From assembly GCA_030655145.1 (NCBI GenBank), contig JAURWD010000097.1:1-35654 (forward strand): a DNA stretch of 35,654 bases. Direction: 5' to 3'. This stretch comes from Ferruginibacter sp. (GTDB lineage Bacteria > Bacteroidota > Bacteroidia > Chitinophagales > Chitinophagaceae). Made by a program: the position numbers and the translations under genes. Position 1 is the stretch's first letter. Each line of letters begins with the position of its first letter. Below the pieces are notes generated by a model, which did not search any database, was not told the DNA's origin, and worked only from the letters and a program-made list of their open reading frames with translations. Positions 24,890 through 32,141 of the stretch are shown piece by piece.

Positions 24890-26206
24890 ATGCAAAAAAT
24901 GGGTTTAAAAACTTTCTTTCTTTCCCTGGCCCTTGCAGGAATTTCAGTGGTTTCTTTTGCAGTAGAAGCTTCTGCAATAATTACTACCGCGGATACTTTA
25001 CCTCCACCATTTCATACAAAATCGAAGAAAAACTTTAGCAAGGTCATTGGCTGGAAAGACGGCAGCAAGCCTATGGCGCCCGAAGGTTTTACCGTCACCC
25101 AATTTGCAGATAATCTTGAACATCCACGCTGGATCTACGTGGCAGACAATGGTGACATTTTCGTCGCAGAATCCAATACTGTATTAAAAGGCATCCTGAA
25201 ACTTGGGGCGAAAATTTCCCGAAAGATCAAAACCCATCATTTTGGAGAAAGCGCCAATCGCATTACATTATTTCGTGACGCGAATAAAGATGGCATCCCG
25301 GAAAAGCGATTTGTTTTTGCAGAAAATTTGAACCAGCCCTTTGGAATGTTGATCCTCAACAACCATTTCTATGTTGCAAATACGGATGGTCTTTTGCAGT
25401 TTGATTATACCTTGGGCGATTCGGTACTTCGCGGGCCGGGTAAAACAATCACTACCTTATCTGCTACGAAACCCAACCGGCACTGGACAAAAAATATCAT
25501 CGCGAATCAGAAAGGAGACAAGATTTACATCGCCGTGGGATCTGCCTCCAATGTGGCGGAAAAAGGCCTGGACAAAGAAGTTAATCGGGCAGCCATTCTT
25601 GAGGTAAACACAGACGGAAGCGGACAAAGAATTTACGCAAGTGGACTTCGCAATCCCGTTGGAATGGATTGGGCTCCCGGCACCGGCGTTTTGTGGACAG
25701 CCGTAAATGAACGGGACCTATTAGGCGATGAATTAGTGCCAGATTATTTGGTGGGCGTTAAAGAAGGTGGTTTTTATGGTTGGCCATTTGCATACTTCGG
25801 ACAGAATGCCGACCCAAGGATGAAAGAGGATCCCCGCCCCAACTTAGTGAGCAAAACACTGGTGCCCGATGTTGACCTAGGATCGCATACAGCTTCCCTT
25901 GGACTCAAATTTTATAAAGCAAAATCCTTTCCTGCGAAATACTCGGAAGGCGCGTTTATAACCCAACATGGTTCCTGGAATAAAACCGCACTGAGCGGAT
26001 ACAAAGTGGTGTTTGTGCCTTTTCAGAATGGGAAGCCTTCCGGACCCGTCCAGGATTTCCTGACCGGGTTTATTGTGCAGGGTTCAAATGACAGTGAAGT
26101 CAGGGGGCGCCCTGTAGGGCTGGAAATCTTGTCTGATGGATCGATGCTTGTATCCGATGATGTCAATAACATTATCTGGCGGGTGAGTGCTGCAAAAAAT
26201 AAATAA
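24890..26206 (+). CDS. PQQ-type sugar/sorbosone dehydrogenase-like protein, exported
   Basis: The 438-residue protein has a signal peptide (FFLSLALAGISVVSFA) and a beta-propeller body. Typical segments are PEGFTVTQFADNLEHPRWIY, GDIFVAES, RITLFRDANKDGIPE, IYIAVGSASNV, YASGLRNPVGMDWAPGTG and FITQHGSWNKTALSGYKV. These match the L-sorbosone dehydrogenase branch of soluble glucose dehydrogenase-like proteins, which use pyrroloquinoline quinone. No PQQ synthesis genes are in the window, so the cofactor may come from elsewhere in the genome or from outside. A second ATG nine bases on is possible. It follows the alpha/beta hydrolase by 51 bases. Confidence in the fold is high, in the actual substrate low. 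Confidence 0.87.
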   Translation: MQKMGLKTFFLSLALAGISVVSFAVEASAIITTADTLPPPFHTKSKKNFSKVIGWKDGSKPMAPEGFTVTQFADNLEHPRWIYVADNGDIFVAESNTVLKGILKLGAKISRKIKTHHFGESANRITLFRDANKDGIPEKRFVFAENLNQPFGMLILNNHFYVANTDGLLQFDYTLGDSVLRGPGKTITTLSATKPNRHWTKNIIANQKGDKIYIAVGSASNVAEKGLDKEVNRAAILEVNTDGSGQRIYASGLRNPVGMDWAPGTGVLWTAVNERDLLGDELVPDYLVGVKEGGFYGWPFAYFGQNADPRMKEDPRPNLVSKTLVPDVDLGSHTASLGLKFYKAKSFPAKYSEGAFITQHGSWNKTALSGYKVVFVPFQNGKPSGPVQDFLTGFIVQGSNDSEVRGRPVGLEILSDGSMLVSDDVNNIIWRVSAAKNK

Positions 26207-26275
26207 GATTATTTAGGTTGGGGCTTCAAGTTTTCCTGGGTTTATGGAAACGAAATTTAAGCAGTACATTTCGGA

Positions 26276-27166
26276 ATGTTTGTTTCAGCTATCGAAAAAA
26301 TTCAACAGTTTACCCGCCCGGTACACAGCATTTCGCGAACATATGGAGGCCTTATTCTTCCCGGCACGGCCACCATATTTTTTGTAAACAATGAAGGCGT
26401 TGCGATCACATGCAAACACGTCGCTGCCATGATACCTTCGGCAGAAAAAATAAATGCTGCTTACCAATCTTTCCGCCTGGAAAAAAACAGGATAGCCTCT
26501 GATGGCAAGCAACACAAACACCTAACAGGATTGGAGGTTAAATACAGTTACACGAAGGAAGCGACCATCCAACTCAAAAATACTTTCCTCAATTGCTTCG
26601 ACAAACTTGAAGCCATCACCACGCATATCCATCCGACGCTAGAGCTGGCTATACTCGTGTTCAAAGGTTTTAATAAAATTTTGTACAATGGCCACGCCAC
26701 GTTTGTAAATGAGCAGGCTTCTATCAAGCAGGGGCAATACCTCTGCCGCATCGGATTTCCTTTTCCTGAGTTTAATAATTTCCGGTATAATAAAGATGTT
26801 GATGATATTGAATGGACCAATACAGGAAACCCTAATTCTCCAAGTTTCCCTATCGATGGAATCATCACCCGCTTCCTGGGGGATGCGGGGGGTATTTCGG
26901 GGATAGAGATGAGTACGCCCGGATTGAAAGGCCAAAGCGGGGGGCCTCTTTTTGACACCAGCGGGCATATATATGGAATGCAATTTGCGACCAATCATTT
27001 GCACCTGGGTTTCGATTTGAGGGATAAGGAGATCATGAACAATGGAACAAAAACAAAGGTTTCCAACTACCCGTTTCTTCATGTTGGTCTTTGCGTACAC
27101 GTTGAAAGAATAAAAGCTTTTCTTCGGGAAAACGGCATTCAATTTACCGAGGCACCCATAAATTAA
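26276..27166 (+). CDS. Trypsin-like serine peptidase domain protein, cytosolic, unusual acidic residue
   Basis: A 296-residue protein with the chymotrypsin/HtrA-like protease fold and no signal peptide or PDZ domain. His48 lies in AITCKHVA, equivalent to the catalytic TAaHC-type His. Ser221 lies in GLKGQSGGPLFD, the classical G-x-S-G-G-P. At the place where the triad Asp normally stands (D-L-A-x-L), the sequence reads TLELAILVF with Glu123. If this alignment holds, the triad is His-Glu-Ser, which might lower activity. Similar domains are found in stand-alone stress or defence proteins, but no partner gene is next to it. It is followed 115 bases later by a small helical protein. Confidence 0.8.
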   Translation: MFVSAIEKIQQFTRPVHSISRTYGGLILPGTATIFFVNNEGVAITCKHVAAMIPSAEKINAAYQSFRLEKNRIASDGKQHKHLTGLEVKYSYTKEATIQLKNTFLNCFDKLEAITTHIHPTLELAILVFKGFNKILYNGHATFVNEQASIKQGQYLCRIGFPFPEFNNFRYNKDVDDIEWTNTGNPNSPSFPIDGIITRFLGDAGGISGIEMSTPGLKGQSGGPLFDTSGHIYGMQFATNHLHLGFDLRDKEIMNNGTKTKVSNYPFLHVGLCVHVERIKAFLRENGIQFTEAPIN

Positions 27167-27281
27167 GCGGGAGCCATTTTAATGATTCCCAGCCGTACCT
27201 AATTGTCTTAGCCGCATTGCATCGATCTAATGCTTAAGCGATACTTAGTTAAATAAAATTTTAAACTTCTAAATAAAAAGT

Positions 27282-27470
27282 ATGGATCACAAAATCAAAT
27301 TGGAAGAACTTAACCGGGAAGCCCTGGAGAAGCTGGAAGCATACATGAAGGAACGGGGCGCCAATGCTGAAGGCGATCACGACAAGATAAATGTGGCTAA
27401 AGACGACTGGCAAGTTGCCTGGAACAAGCTGATGGAAACTCTTCTGGTGCTGGAAAGGCTTGAAATATAG
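27282..27470 (+). CDS. Small charged helical protein, function unknown
   Basis: The 62-residue protein is rich in Glu, Lys and Asp and predicted as two helices (LEELNREALEKLEAYMKERG and VAWNKLMETLLVLERLEI) joined by a polar turn. It has no signal peptide, Cys or membrane segment. The start lies after an A-rich stretch without Shine-Dalgarno sequence. I do not recognise the family. A helical pair of this size could be a small partner or regulator protein. Codon use and length make it a likely real gene rather than a chance frame. Confidence 0.6.
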   Translation: MDHKIKLEELNREALEKLEAYMKERGANAEGDHDKINVAKDDWQVAWNKLMETLLVLERLEI

Positions 27471-27544
27471 CGGTTCGGGGAAAGATTATAGTTAAATCTG
27501 CTTGTAATTTATTAACACTTAGGGCAAATTTTTTAGATTTCCCT

Positions 27545-27552
27545 TAGTTTTG
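27545..27552 (+). promoter_or_regulatory. Promoter -7 box of the mini-ORF leader transcript
   Basis: TAGTTTTG is a perfect TAnnTTTG match. Transcription would begin near 27558, about 28 bases before the mini-ORF ATG. No -33 TTG is found at the usual spacing. Confidence 0.55.
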
Positions 27553-27585
27553 CGCTGTAATTCACCAAATAAAAAGGAGGTATTC

Positions 27586-27633
27586 ATGCAATCTACAGAT
27601 CAATCATGGAACACTCCGGTAACTTTTAGTTAA
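27586..27633 (+). CDS. 15-residue mini-ORF with perfect Shine-Dalgarno sequence
   Basis: AAGGAGG at 27574-27580 sits 5 bases before the ATG at 27586. The peptide is MQSTDQSWNTPVTFS, with three Ser and three Thr in 15 residues. Other genes in this window start after A-rich sequence and show no such site, so this start is out of character for the genome. The ORF is too short to be found by gene callers. It is best seen as a leader peptide or the coding part of a dual-function small RNA; it does not resemble PqqA, lacking its Glu and Tyr. Translation has not been shown. Confidence 0.45.
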   Translation: MQSTDQSWNTPVTFS

Positions 27634-27675
27634 CCGAAATGTCCACAAAATATCTGCCGGCGTAAGCTGCCGGGG

Positions 27676-27702
27676 GCCATCGGTTTTGACCGGTGGCTTT
27701 TT
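27676..27702 (+). terminator. Intrinsic terminator of the leader transcript
   Basis: An 8-base stem, GCCATCGG (27676-27683) with CCGGTGGC (27690-27697) containing one G-T wobble, closes a 6-base loop. Five T follow at once. It lies about 100 bases before the desaturase ATG. Confidence 0.85.
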
Positions 27703-27805
27703 CTTGAAAATTTACTTTGAAGTTTGGTGGGTTATAAAGCTTTCGTAAGGTTGAGATTCAGCCTAGAATCCAACTATTTGATCAATTAATCTATATATTT
27801 CCTGT

Positions 27806-28807
27806 ATGAAGAGAAAAGATTCCTTTGTTTTTTCCAGTGCGTCGGAACCCCATCGCATTAGGACAAAAGAAATACTTAAGAGCCATCCCCACATCAGGAA
27901 ACTGATCGGCAAAAATCCATTGACAATCTTCGCCATTATCGGCCTGGTTGCCTTGCAGGTAGGGTTAGCTTTTGCAGTTGCCGAACAATCCTGGTGGATC
28001 GTTATCGGGGCAGCCTATCTTATTGGCGCCTTTGCGGACCATGCGCTATTTGTAATGATCCATGAATGTGCACACAGGCTGTTGTTTAAGAAACCAGAGG
28101 CAAATCGCCTGGCAGGAATATTTGCAAACATTCCGCAACTTTTCCCAAGCTCTGTATCATTTGAAAGATATCATATTAAACACCATTCTTTCCAGGGAGT
28201 ACATGAACTAGATGCGGATCTTCCAAACAAATGGGAAGCAAAGCTGATCAACAATTATTTCATAGGCAAGGTTATCTGGCTTTTCTTTTACCCCATTTTC
28301 CAGGTTTTCAGAATCAGCCGTTTAAAAGAGATCAAACCATTTGATGGCTGGGTTGCATTGAACTGGGGTGTGCAGATCGCATTCATTGTCTTAGTTACTG
28401 TGTTTCTTGGTCCAAAAGCGATCATTTTTTTGTTGCTGAGTTTCTTCTTTTCAGTTGGTCTCCATCCATTAGGTGCTCGCTGGATACAGGAACATTATTT
28501 AACGCATGGTGAACAAGAAACTTATAGTTATTATGGTCCATTGAATAATGTCGCTTTCAATGTAGGCTTTCATAATGAACATCATGATTTCCCTTCTGTG
28601 CCCTGGAACAGGCTACCGCAGATCAGGGCTGGAGCACCTTCATTTTACAATACGCTTTTTTACCATAAATCATGGACCAAATTATTTTTTCGCTTCCTGT
28701 TTGACAAAGAGATTTCCCTCTTCTCAAGGGTCGTTAGAAATGACCGAGGCAAGGTTAAACTGACTGATGAATCAAAGCCTGATGTTGAATTGGTGGCTAT
28801 GAAGTAA
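27806..28807 (+). CDS. Fatty acid/sphingolipid desaturase resembling dihydroceramide delta-4 desaturase (DEGS)
   Basis: A 333-residue membrane di-iron desaturase. The three His boxes are HECAH (residues 86-90), HIKHH (123-127) and HNEHHDFP (256-263), with EHY at 229-231. Beyond the boxes, the N-terminal FSSASEPHRIRTKEILKSHP, the YHIKHHSFQG context, GLHPLGARWIQEHY, ETYSYYGPLNNVAFNVGFHN and the end KEISLFSRVVRNDRGKVKL follow, in order, the pattern I recall for animal and plant DEGS enzymes (about 323 residues), which put the delta-4 double bond into dihydroceramide. Four or more membrane helices lie at residues 38-85 and 150-220. Bacteroidota make sphingolipids, so a ceramide substrate is plausible, but an ordinary acyl chain cannot be excluded. 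A terminator-bearing leader precedes it and a strong terminator follows. Confidence 0.85.
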   Translation: MKRKDSFVFSSASEPHRIRTKEILKSHPHIRKLIGKNPLTIFAIIGLVALQVGLAFAVAEQSWWIVIGAAYLIGAFADHALFVMIHECAHRLLFKKPEANRLAGIFANIPQLFPSSVSFERYHIKHHSFQGVHELDADLPNKWEAKLINNYFIGKVIWLFFYPIFQVFRISRLKEIKPFDGWVALNWGVQIAFIVLVTVFLGPKAIIFLLLSFFFSVGLHPLGARWIQEHYLTHGEQETYSYYGPLNNVAFNVGFHNEHHDFPSVPWNRLPQIRAGAPSFYNTLFYHKSWTKLFFRFLFDKEISLFSRVVRNDRGKVKLTDESKPDVELVAMK

Positions 28808-28833
28808 GTTTGGCGTCGATCATAAAAGTAAGG

Positions 28834-28890
28834 CTGGTATAATGTTTCTGGGAAATCATTTTTTCCCGAAGCCTTATACCAGTTTTATTT
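28834..28890 (+). terminator. Terminator of the desaturase gene
   Basis: CTGGTATAA (28834-28842) pairs exactly with TTATACCAG (28874-28882). Inside, GGGAAA (28850-28855) pairs with TTTCCC (28862-28867). A T-rich run (TTTTATTTTT) follows directly. It begins 27 bases past the stop codon. Confidence 0.88.
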
Positions 28891-29672
28891 TTATGTCTCT
28901 CTCGAAATTGTTATCAGCTTCACAAGTTCATTTCTTCTCGCAAACTTTACCAAATTTTACTTGTCTCCGCAGAACTAAAAAATGCAAATAATAATTGTTA
29001 AACAATTGCGCCATACTATTGCATTTAAATAACACATTATCTAGTTTTACTCCAATTGTTCCAGCACTATAATCCAATGTTCGTTCCGAAACCGGCAGAA
29101 TAAAATCCTGATAACTCTAATAAATTCCTCGTTTTAAAATCGGTTTTGCTTTCTTCATTTCTCATTGATAAGTGAAACATTTTGGTGTGTTAAAACCCAA
29201 TCCTCGAAAATCTTCAACTTAATAAATTTTTTGTTTGCTTAAATCCCGCAGATGCGCCAGGATTTATTTCCCTCCGCAACTCGCCTGGTTTAGGCTTACC
29301 GCATGATCGCTTGCACGCGACTGTTGTAAGTCCACACATTAATTTTGACCTACCCGCGAAACACTTTTTCAAAATCAAGATATCGTTTGAGTTAAACTAC
29401 CTACTCTAGTGGATTATGTGATCCATTACCTGATTTTTCTCATGACCCAGGGGAGATCAACCTATTTAAGTTGATGTTTAACTACTTCACGAATTTTTAA
29501 TAACCATTAGGTTAAACATCTGATATCTCCTCCACTTCTGCCATTCCAATTTTCGAAAACCACCAACAACGTCCAACTTTTATGACCACCCACTTTAGTT
29601 GATCGAATACAAACCTCACAGAATCGCCGGAAAATGTTCAGTGTCTATTTTTCATCTTTAAAACAAATTATT
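28891..29672. other. Long AT-rich non-coding region before the T9SS type A gene, with repeats
   Basis: Almost 800 bases with no supportable gene. A compound fold spans 28980-29026: outer arms AAATGCAAATA (28980-28990) and TATTGCATTT (29017-29026) enclose AATTGTT-A-AACAATT (28993-29007). GATGTTTAAC (29473-29482) pairs perfectly with GTTAAACATC (29511-29520). The heptamer GTTAAAC occurs at 28997, 29391 and 29511 and, inverted, within 29473-29482. A smaller hairpin is TGGAT/ATCCA at 29410-29425. No perfect -7 box was found. This could be a long 5' leader or a multi-site control region for the secreted protein. Confidence 0.45.
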
Positions 29673-32051
29673 ATGAAATCAATTTTCACCAGCGGGCGCC
29701 CAGTCTATCGCAGCATTTTTAAGCAACTTTCCTTGTTTTTATTGGCAGGTTTGTTGTTTGCTTCTTCGCAAACCTATAGCCAGACAATCGATTTTCAGCA
29801 AGCACAAAACGGAGATCCCGCGGCATTTCCGATAACCTTTACAAATGGTATTTTAAATGCCACTCAAACCACTTATTATGAAGGGTTGGGAATTCCGCAA
29901 CGATTAATTTTTACAGGGTTGGACCCCGCAGCGGCCAAATACACGGTGTATTTTAATTTCTTAGCAGGTATCCCCAGCAAGGGTGTCCATGCTTATGACT
30001 TTATAATGTCGTGGGAGCAGGCTGTTTTAACCGCCCGGAAAATAGGTGGCGCACTTTCAGGTTCCGAAACCGAAAACGAACTGGCCAATTTATTTTCAAC
30101 GGCCTGTCAAAACGCGCCGGCAGCATGTGCAGGTTTGAGTGGTGCACTGCCGGCGGCTAATATAAAAAGACCTAACGTGCCAGATATGCCTGGAGGCGGT
30201 GCTTTTTACAGTGGTGTTCCCGCCAACATTACCTGTTTCGAGGGTACGTTTGGAGACAGAGACATTGAAATAAGAGGTAACCAGGCTATAACTTCAGCAG
30301 TTATGACCTTTGTGGGGTATACGGGGGATTATGCCAATTTCAAATTAGAATGGGTTTCCACCTCTACAAGTGTTATGATTCGGTATGCCAGCCGCGCTGC
30401 GGTAGGTGATGGTGGAGCTGGGAACTTTGCCTGCGGTTATGGGATCGGCAAAGGAGCTGGCTCAATTAACGGTGGTAACTATCACAACATATTTGAAAAA
30501 CTGGTTAAGAATAACAATACAGGAAATGAGATCCAGGGTTCACGTGACAACCAATTGAGTGCCGGAGCCATTATGCCCGTATCCCCTCCTTCCTGCCCGA
30601 CAGTTGCTTCACAGTCCGTTTGCGCTTCTGCCACTTCAATTCCATTCTCGTTTACAGGAGTAACTGGAACCACCTACAAATGGTCCCTTACAAATGGCAC
30701 CCCGTCTGCGGGAGCAAAACTTAGTGGCGCCGATGCAAATGGTTTTGTAACCGGAACATCTGTTTCTGTAGTACCTATTGGAGCCAATTTCTTACCAGGA
30801 GGCACATTCAGCCTAACCATCGTCGCTAGTAAAACGGGTACTGCTGATGTAACGTGCAGTTATCCAAATGCGGGAACTATAATAAACGTTGAAGCCACTG
30901 CAGCCGCGAATCCGACATCTATAGATATAAGGACTGCGGCCCATAATACGACGCTAACGGCCAACATTGGTGCAAATTCGACTTTCACCGACAATACACT
31001 TTATACCTATGCCTGGTCCATTGTGGGAACTGCCGCAGGTTCATTAACGAATTCAAATCAGAGAATAGCTACGTACACAGCAGACATTGCCGACGCGTCG
31101 CAAACTATTCACTTTAAAGTAATTGTAACACAGATAGCATCGCCCAACTGCTCCACTGAAGCGCTTGTTGATGTGCCTGTTGGTACCGTGGGAGAATGTA
31201 CGGTTACCGAGCAGGGACCTGTTTGCCAGGGCAGTATAACTTCACACACTGCGAATGTGATTGAAGGTGGTGCTGTTTATACCTGGACTGTACTTCCATA
31301 TCCCGGCGCGTTATCGACTACTGCAAGTTTAGCCAGTGGTCAGGGTACTGCATCAGTAACTGTCAACGCAAGCCAGAGTTACAGGATTGAAGTCCAGCAA
31401 GCATATCCAAATAGTGCAGCAAATAAAACCTGCGGTCAAAACGTAGTAGTGGTACCTGGTCCAACAGTAGCCGCATTGTATGTGGCACCAACAACCTGTG
31501 ACGCAACTACCTATAGCCTGACAGTTACTGCTTCCGGTGGTGCGGCTACATCACCAACCAATAACTACAGGGTAACCCAGGGAAGTGCACCAAACTTTAG
31601 CTATGACCAAACGCTGCCAGGCAATAATGGCACCCTGACGTTTAGTGGCCTAACTCAAGGTGTCGGGTTTGATGTGACTGTAACTACTCAAACTGCAAGT
31701 TGTACTTCCAGTGCTAATTGTGGAAGTGCTGCTCGAACCGAAGTAAGTGCTCAATCTTTCAACATAACCCTCAATGCCTTAACAGAGACAAAAGCCACCA
31801 GGGTCAAAGCTGCGCCAAATCCTTTTACTGATAAAGTGAGGTTTAATCTGGTTTCAGCCGTGTCAGGGAACGGAAGTTTGGAATTGTACAATGTACTAGG
31901 ACAAAGGGTAAGTACAGTATTTACTGGTTATGTACAGGCAGGAGTGGAATTTCAGAAAGAATACAGTGTTCCTGTTGCACAAAGAAATACTCTTATCTAT
32001 GTCTTCAGAGTAGGTAATCAAAGAGCTACCGGGAAATTGTTAAAACAATAA
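29673..32051 (+). CDS. Secreted protein with T9SS type A sorting domain
   Basis: A 792-residue exported protein. I use the ATG at 29673, which gives a signal peptide ending LLFASSQTYSQ (residue 37); the ATG at 29634 adds 13 residues. Residues about 38-290 form a unique N-terminal region with several Cys (FSTACQNAPAACAG, FACGYGIG). From about 295, Ig/PKD-like repeats with paired Cys follow (TVASQSVCAS, TEQGPVCQGSITSH, TTCDATTYSLTVTA). The final 80 residues (AAPNPFTDKVRFNL, LELYNVLGQRVS, IYVFRVGNQRATGKLLKQ) are a type A sorting domain recognised by the type IX system, so the product is likely anchored on the cell surface or released. No catalytic motif is visible. A strong terminator follows. 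Confidence 0.9.
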   Translation: MKSIFTSGRPVYRSIFKQLSLFLLAGLLFASSQTYSQTIDFQQAQNGDPAAFPITFTNGILNATQTTYYEGLGIPQRLIFTGLDPAAAKYTVYFNFLAGIPSKGVHAYDFIMSWEQAVLTARKIGGALSGSETENELANLFSTACQNAPAACAGLSGALPAANIKRPNVPDMPGGGAFYSGVPANITCFEGTFGDRDIEIRGNQAITSAVMTFVGYTGDYANFKLEWVSTSTSVMIRYASRAAVGDGGAGNFACGYGIGKGAGSINGGNYHNIFEKLVKNNNTGNEIQGSRDNQLSAGAIMPVSPPSCPTVASQSVCASATSIPFSFTGVTGTTYKWSLTNGTPSAGAKLSGADANGFVTGTSVSVVPIGANFLPGGTFSLTIVASKTGTADVTCSYPNAGTIINVEATAAANPTSIDIRTAAHNTTLTANIGANSTFTDNTLYTYAWSIVGTAAGSLTNSNQRIATYTADIADASQTIHFKVIVTQIASPNCSTEALVDVPVGTVGECTVTEQGPVCQGSITSHTANVIEGGAVYTWTVLPYPGALSTTASLASGQGTASVTVNASQSYRIEVQQAYPNSAANKTCGQNVVVVPGPTVAALYVAPTTCDATTYSLTVTASGGAATSPTNNYRVTQGSAPNFSYDQTLPGNNGTLTFSGLTQGVGFDVTVTTQTASCTSSANCGSAARTEVSAQSFNITLNALTETKATRVKAAPNPFTDKVRFNLVSAVSGNGSLELYNVLGQRVSTVFTGYVQAGVEFQKEYSVPVAQRNTLIYVFRVGNQRATGKLLKQ

Positions 32052-32091
32052 TCCAGGCAACACCGAGATTTTTCGAACTACCTTTAATTAC

Positions 32092-32124
32092 AAAAAAGGC
32101 ACTTAGAAATAAGTGCCTTTTTTT
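32092..32124. terminator. Bidirectional intrinsic terminator between convergent genes
   Basis: GGCACTTA (32098-32105) pairs perfectly with TAAGTGCC (32110-32117) around a GAAA tetraloop. It is flanked by six A on the left and seven T on the right, so it works as a terminator on both strands, for the T9SS cargo gene and for the C1 peptidase gene. Confidence 0.93.
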
Positions 32125-32141
32125 ACACGGGTGGATCACGT

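Larger units (their letters stand above)
27558..27702 (+). promoter_or_regulatory. Structured leader or small RNA: mini-ORF, two hairpins and terminator
   Basis: From the predicted start near 27558 the RNA holds a Shine-Dalgarno sequence, a 15-codon ORF and then hairpins. Hairpin A is CGGTAAC (27617-27623) with GTTAACCG (27629-27636), one bulge, spanning the ORF stop codon. Hairpin B is CCGGC (27657-27661) with GCCGG (27669-27673). The terminator follows. CCGGT at 27616-27620, inside the ORF, could also pair with ACCGG at 27689-27693 in the terminator arm. This layout suggests attenuation ahead of the desaturase, or a free small RNA. Confidence 0.5.

Noticed and set aside
27586-27633. Mini-ORF as a PqqA-like or other RiPP precursor because of its W-x-x-P motif and the PQQ-type dehydrogenase upstream
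   Set aside because: It lacks the Glu and Tyr of PqqA, has no core region, and no radical SAM or other maturase gene is adjacent.
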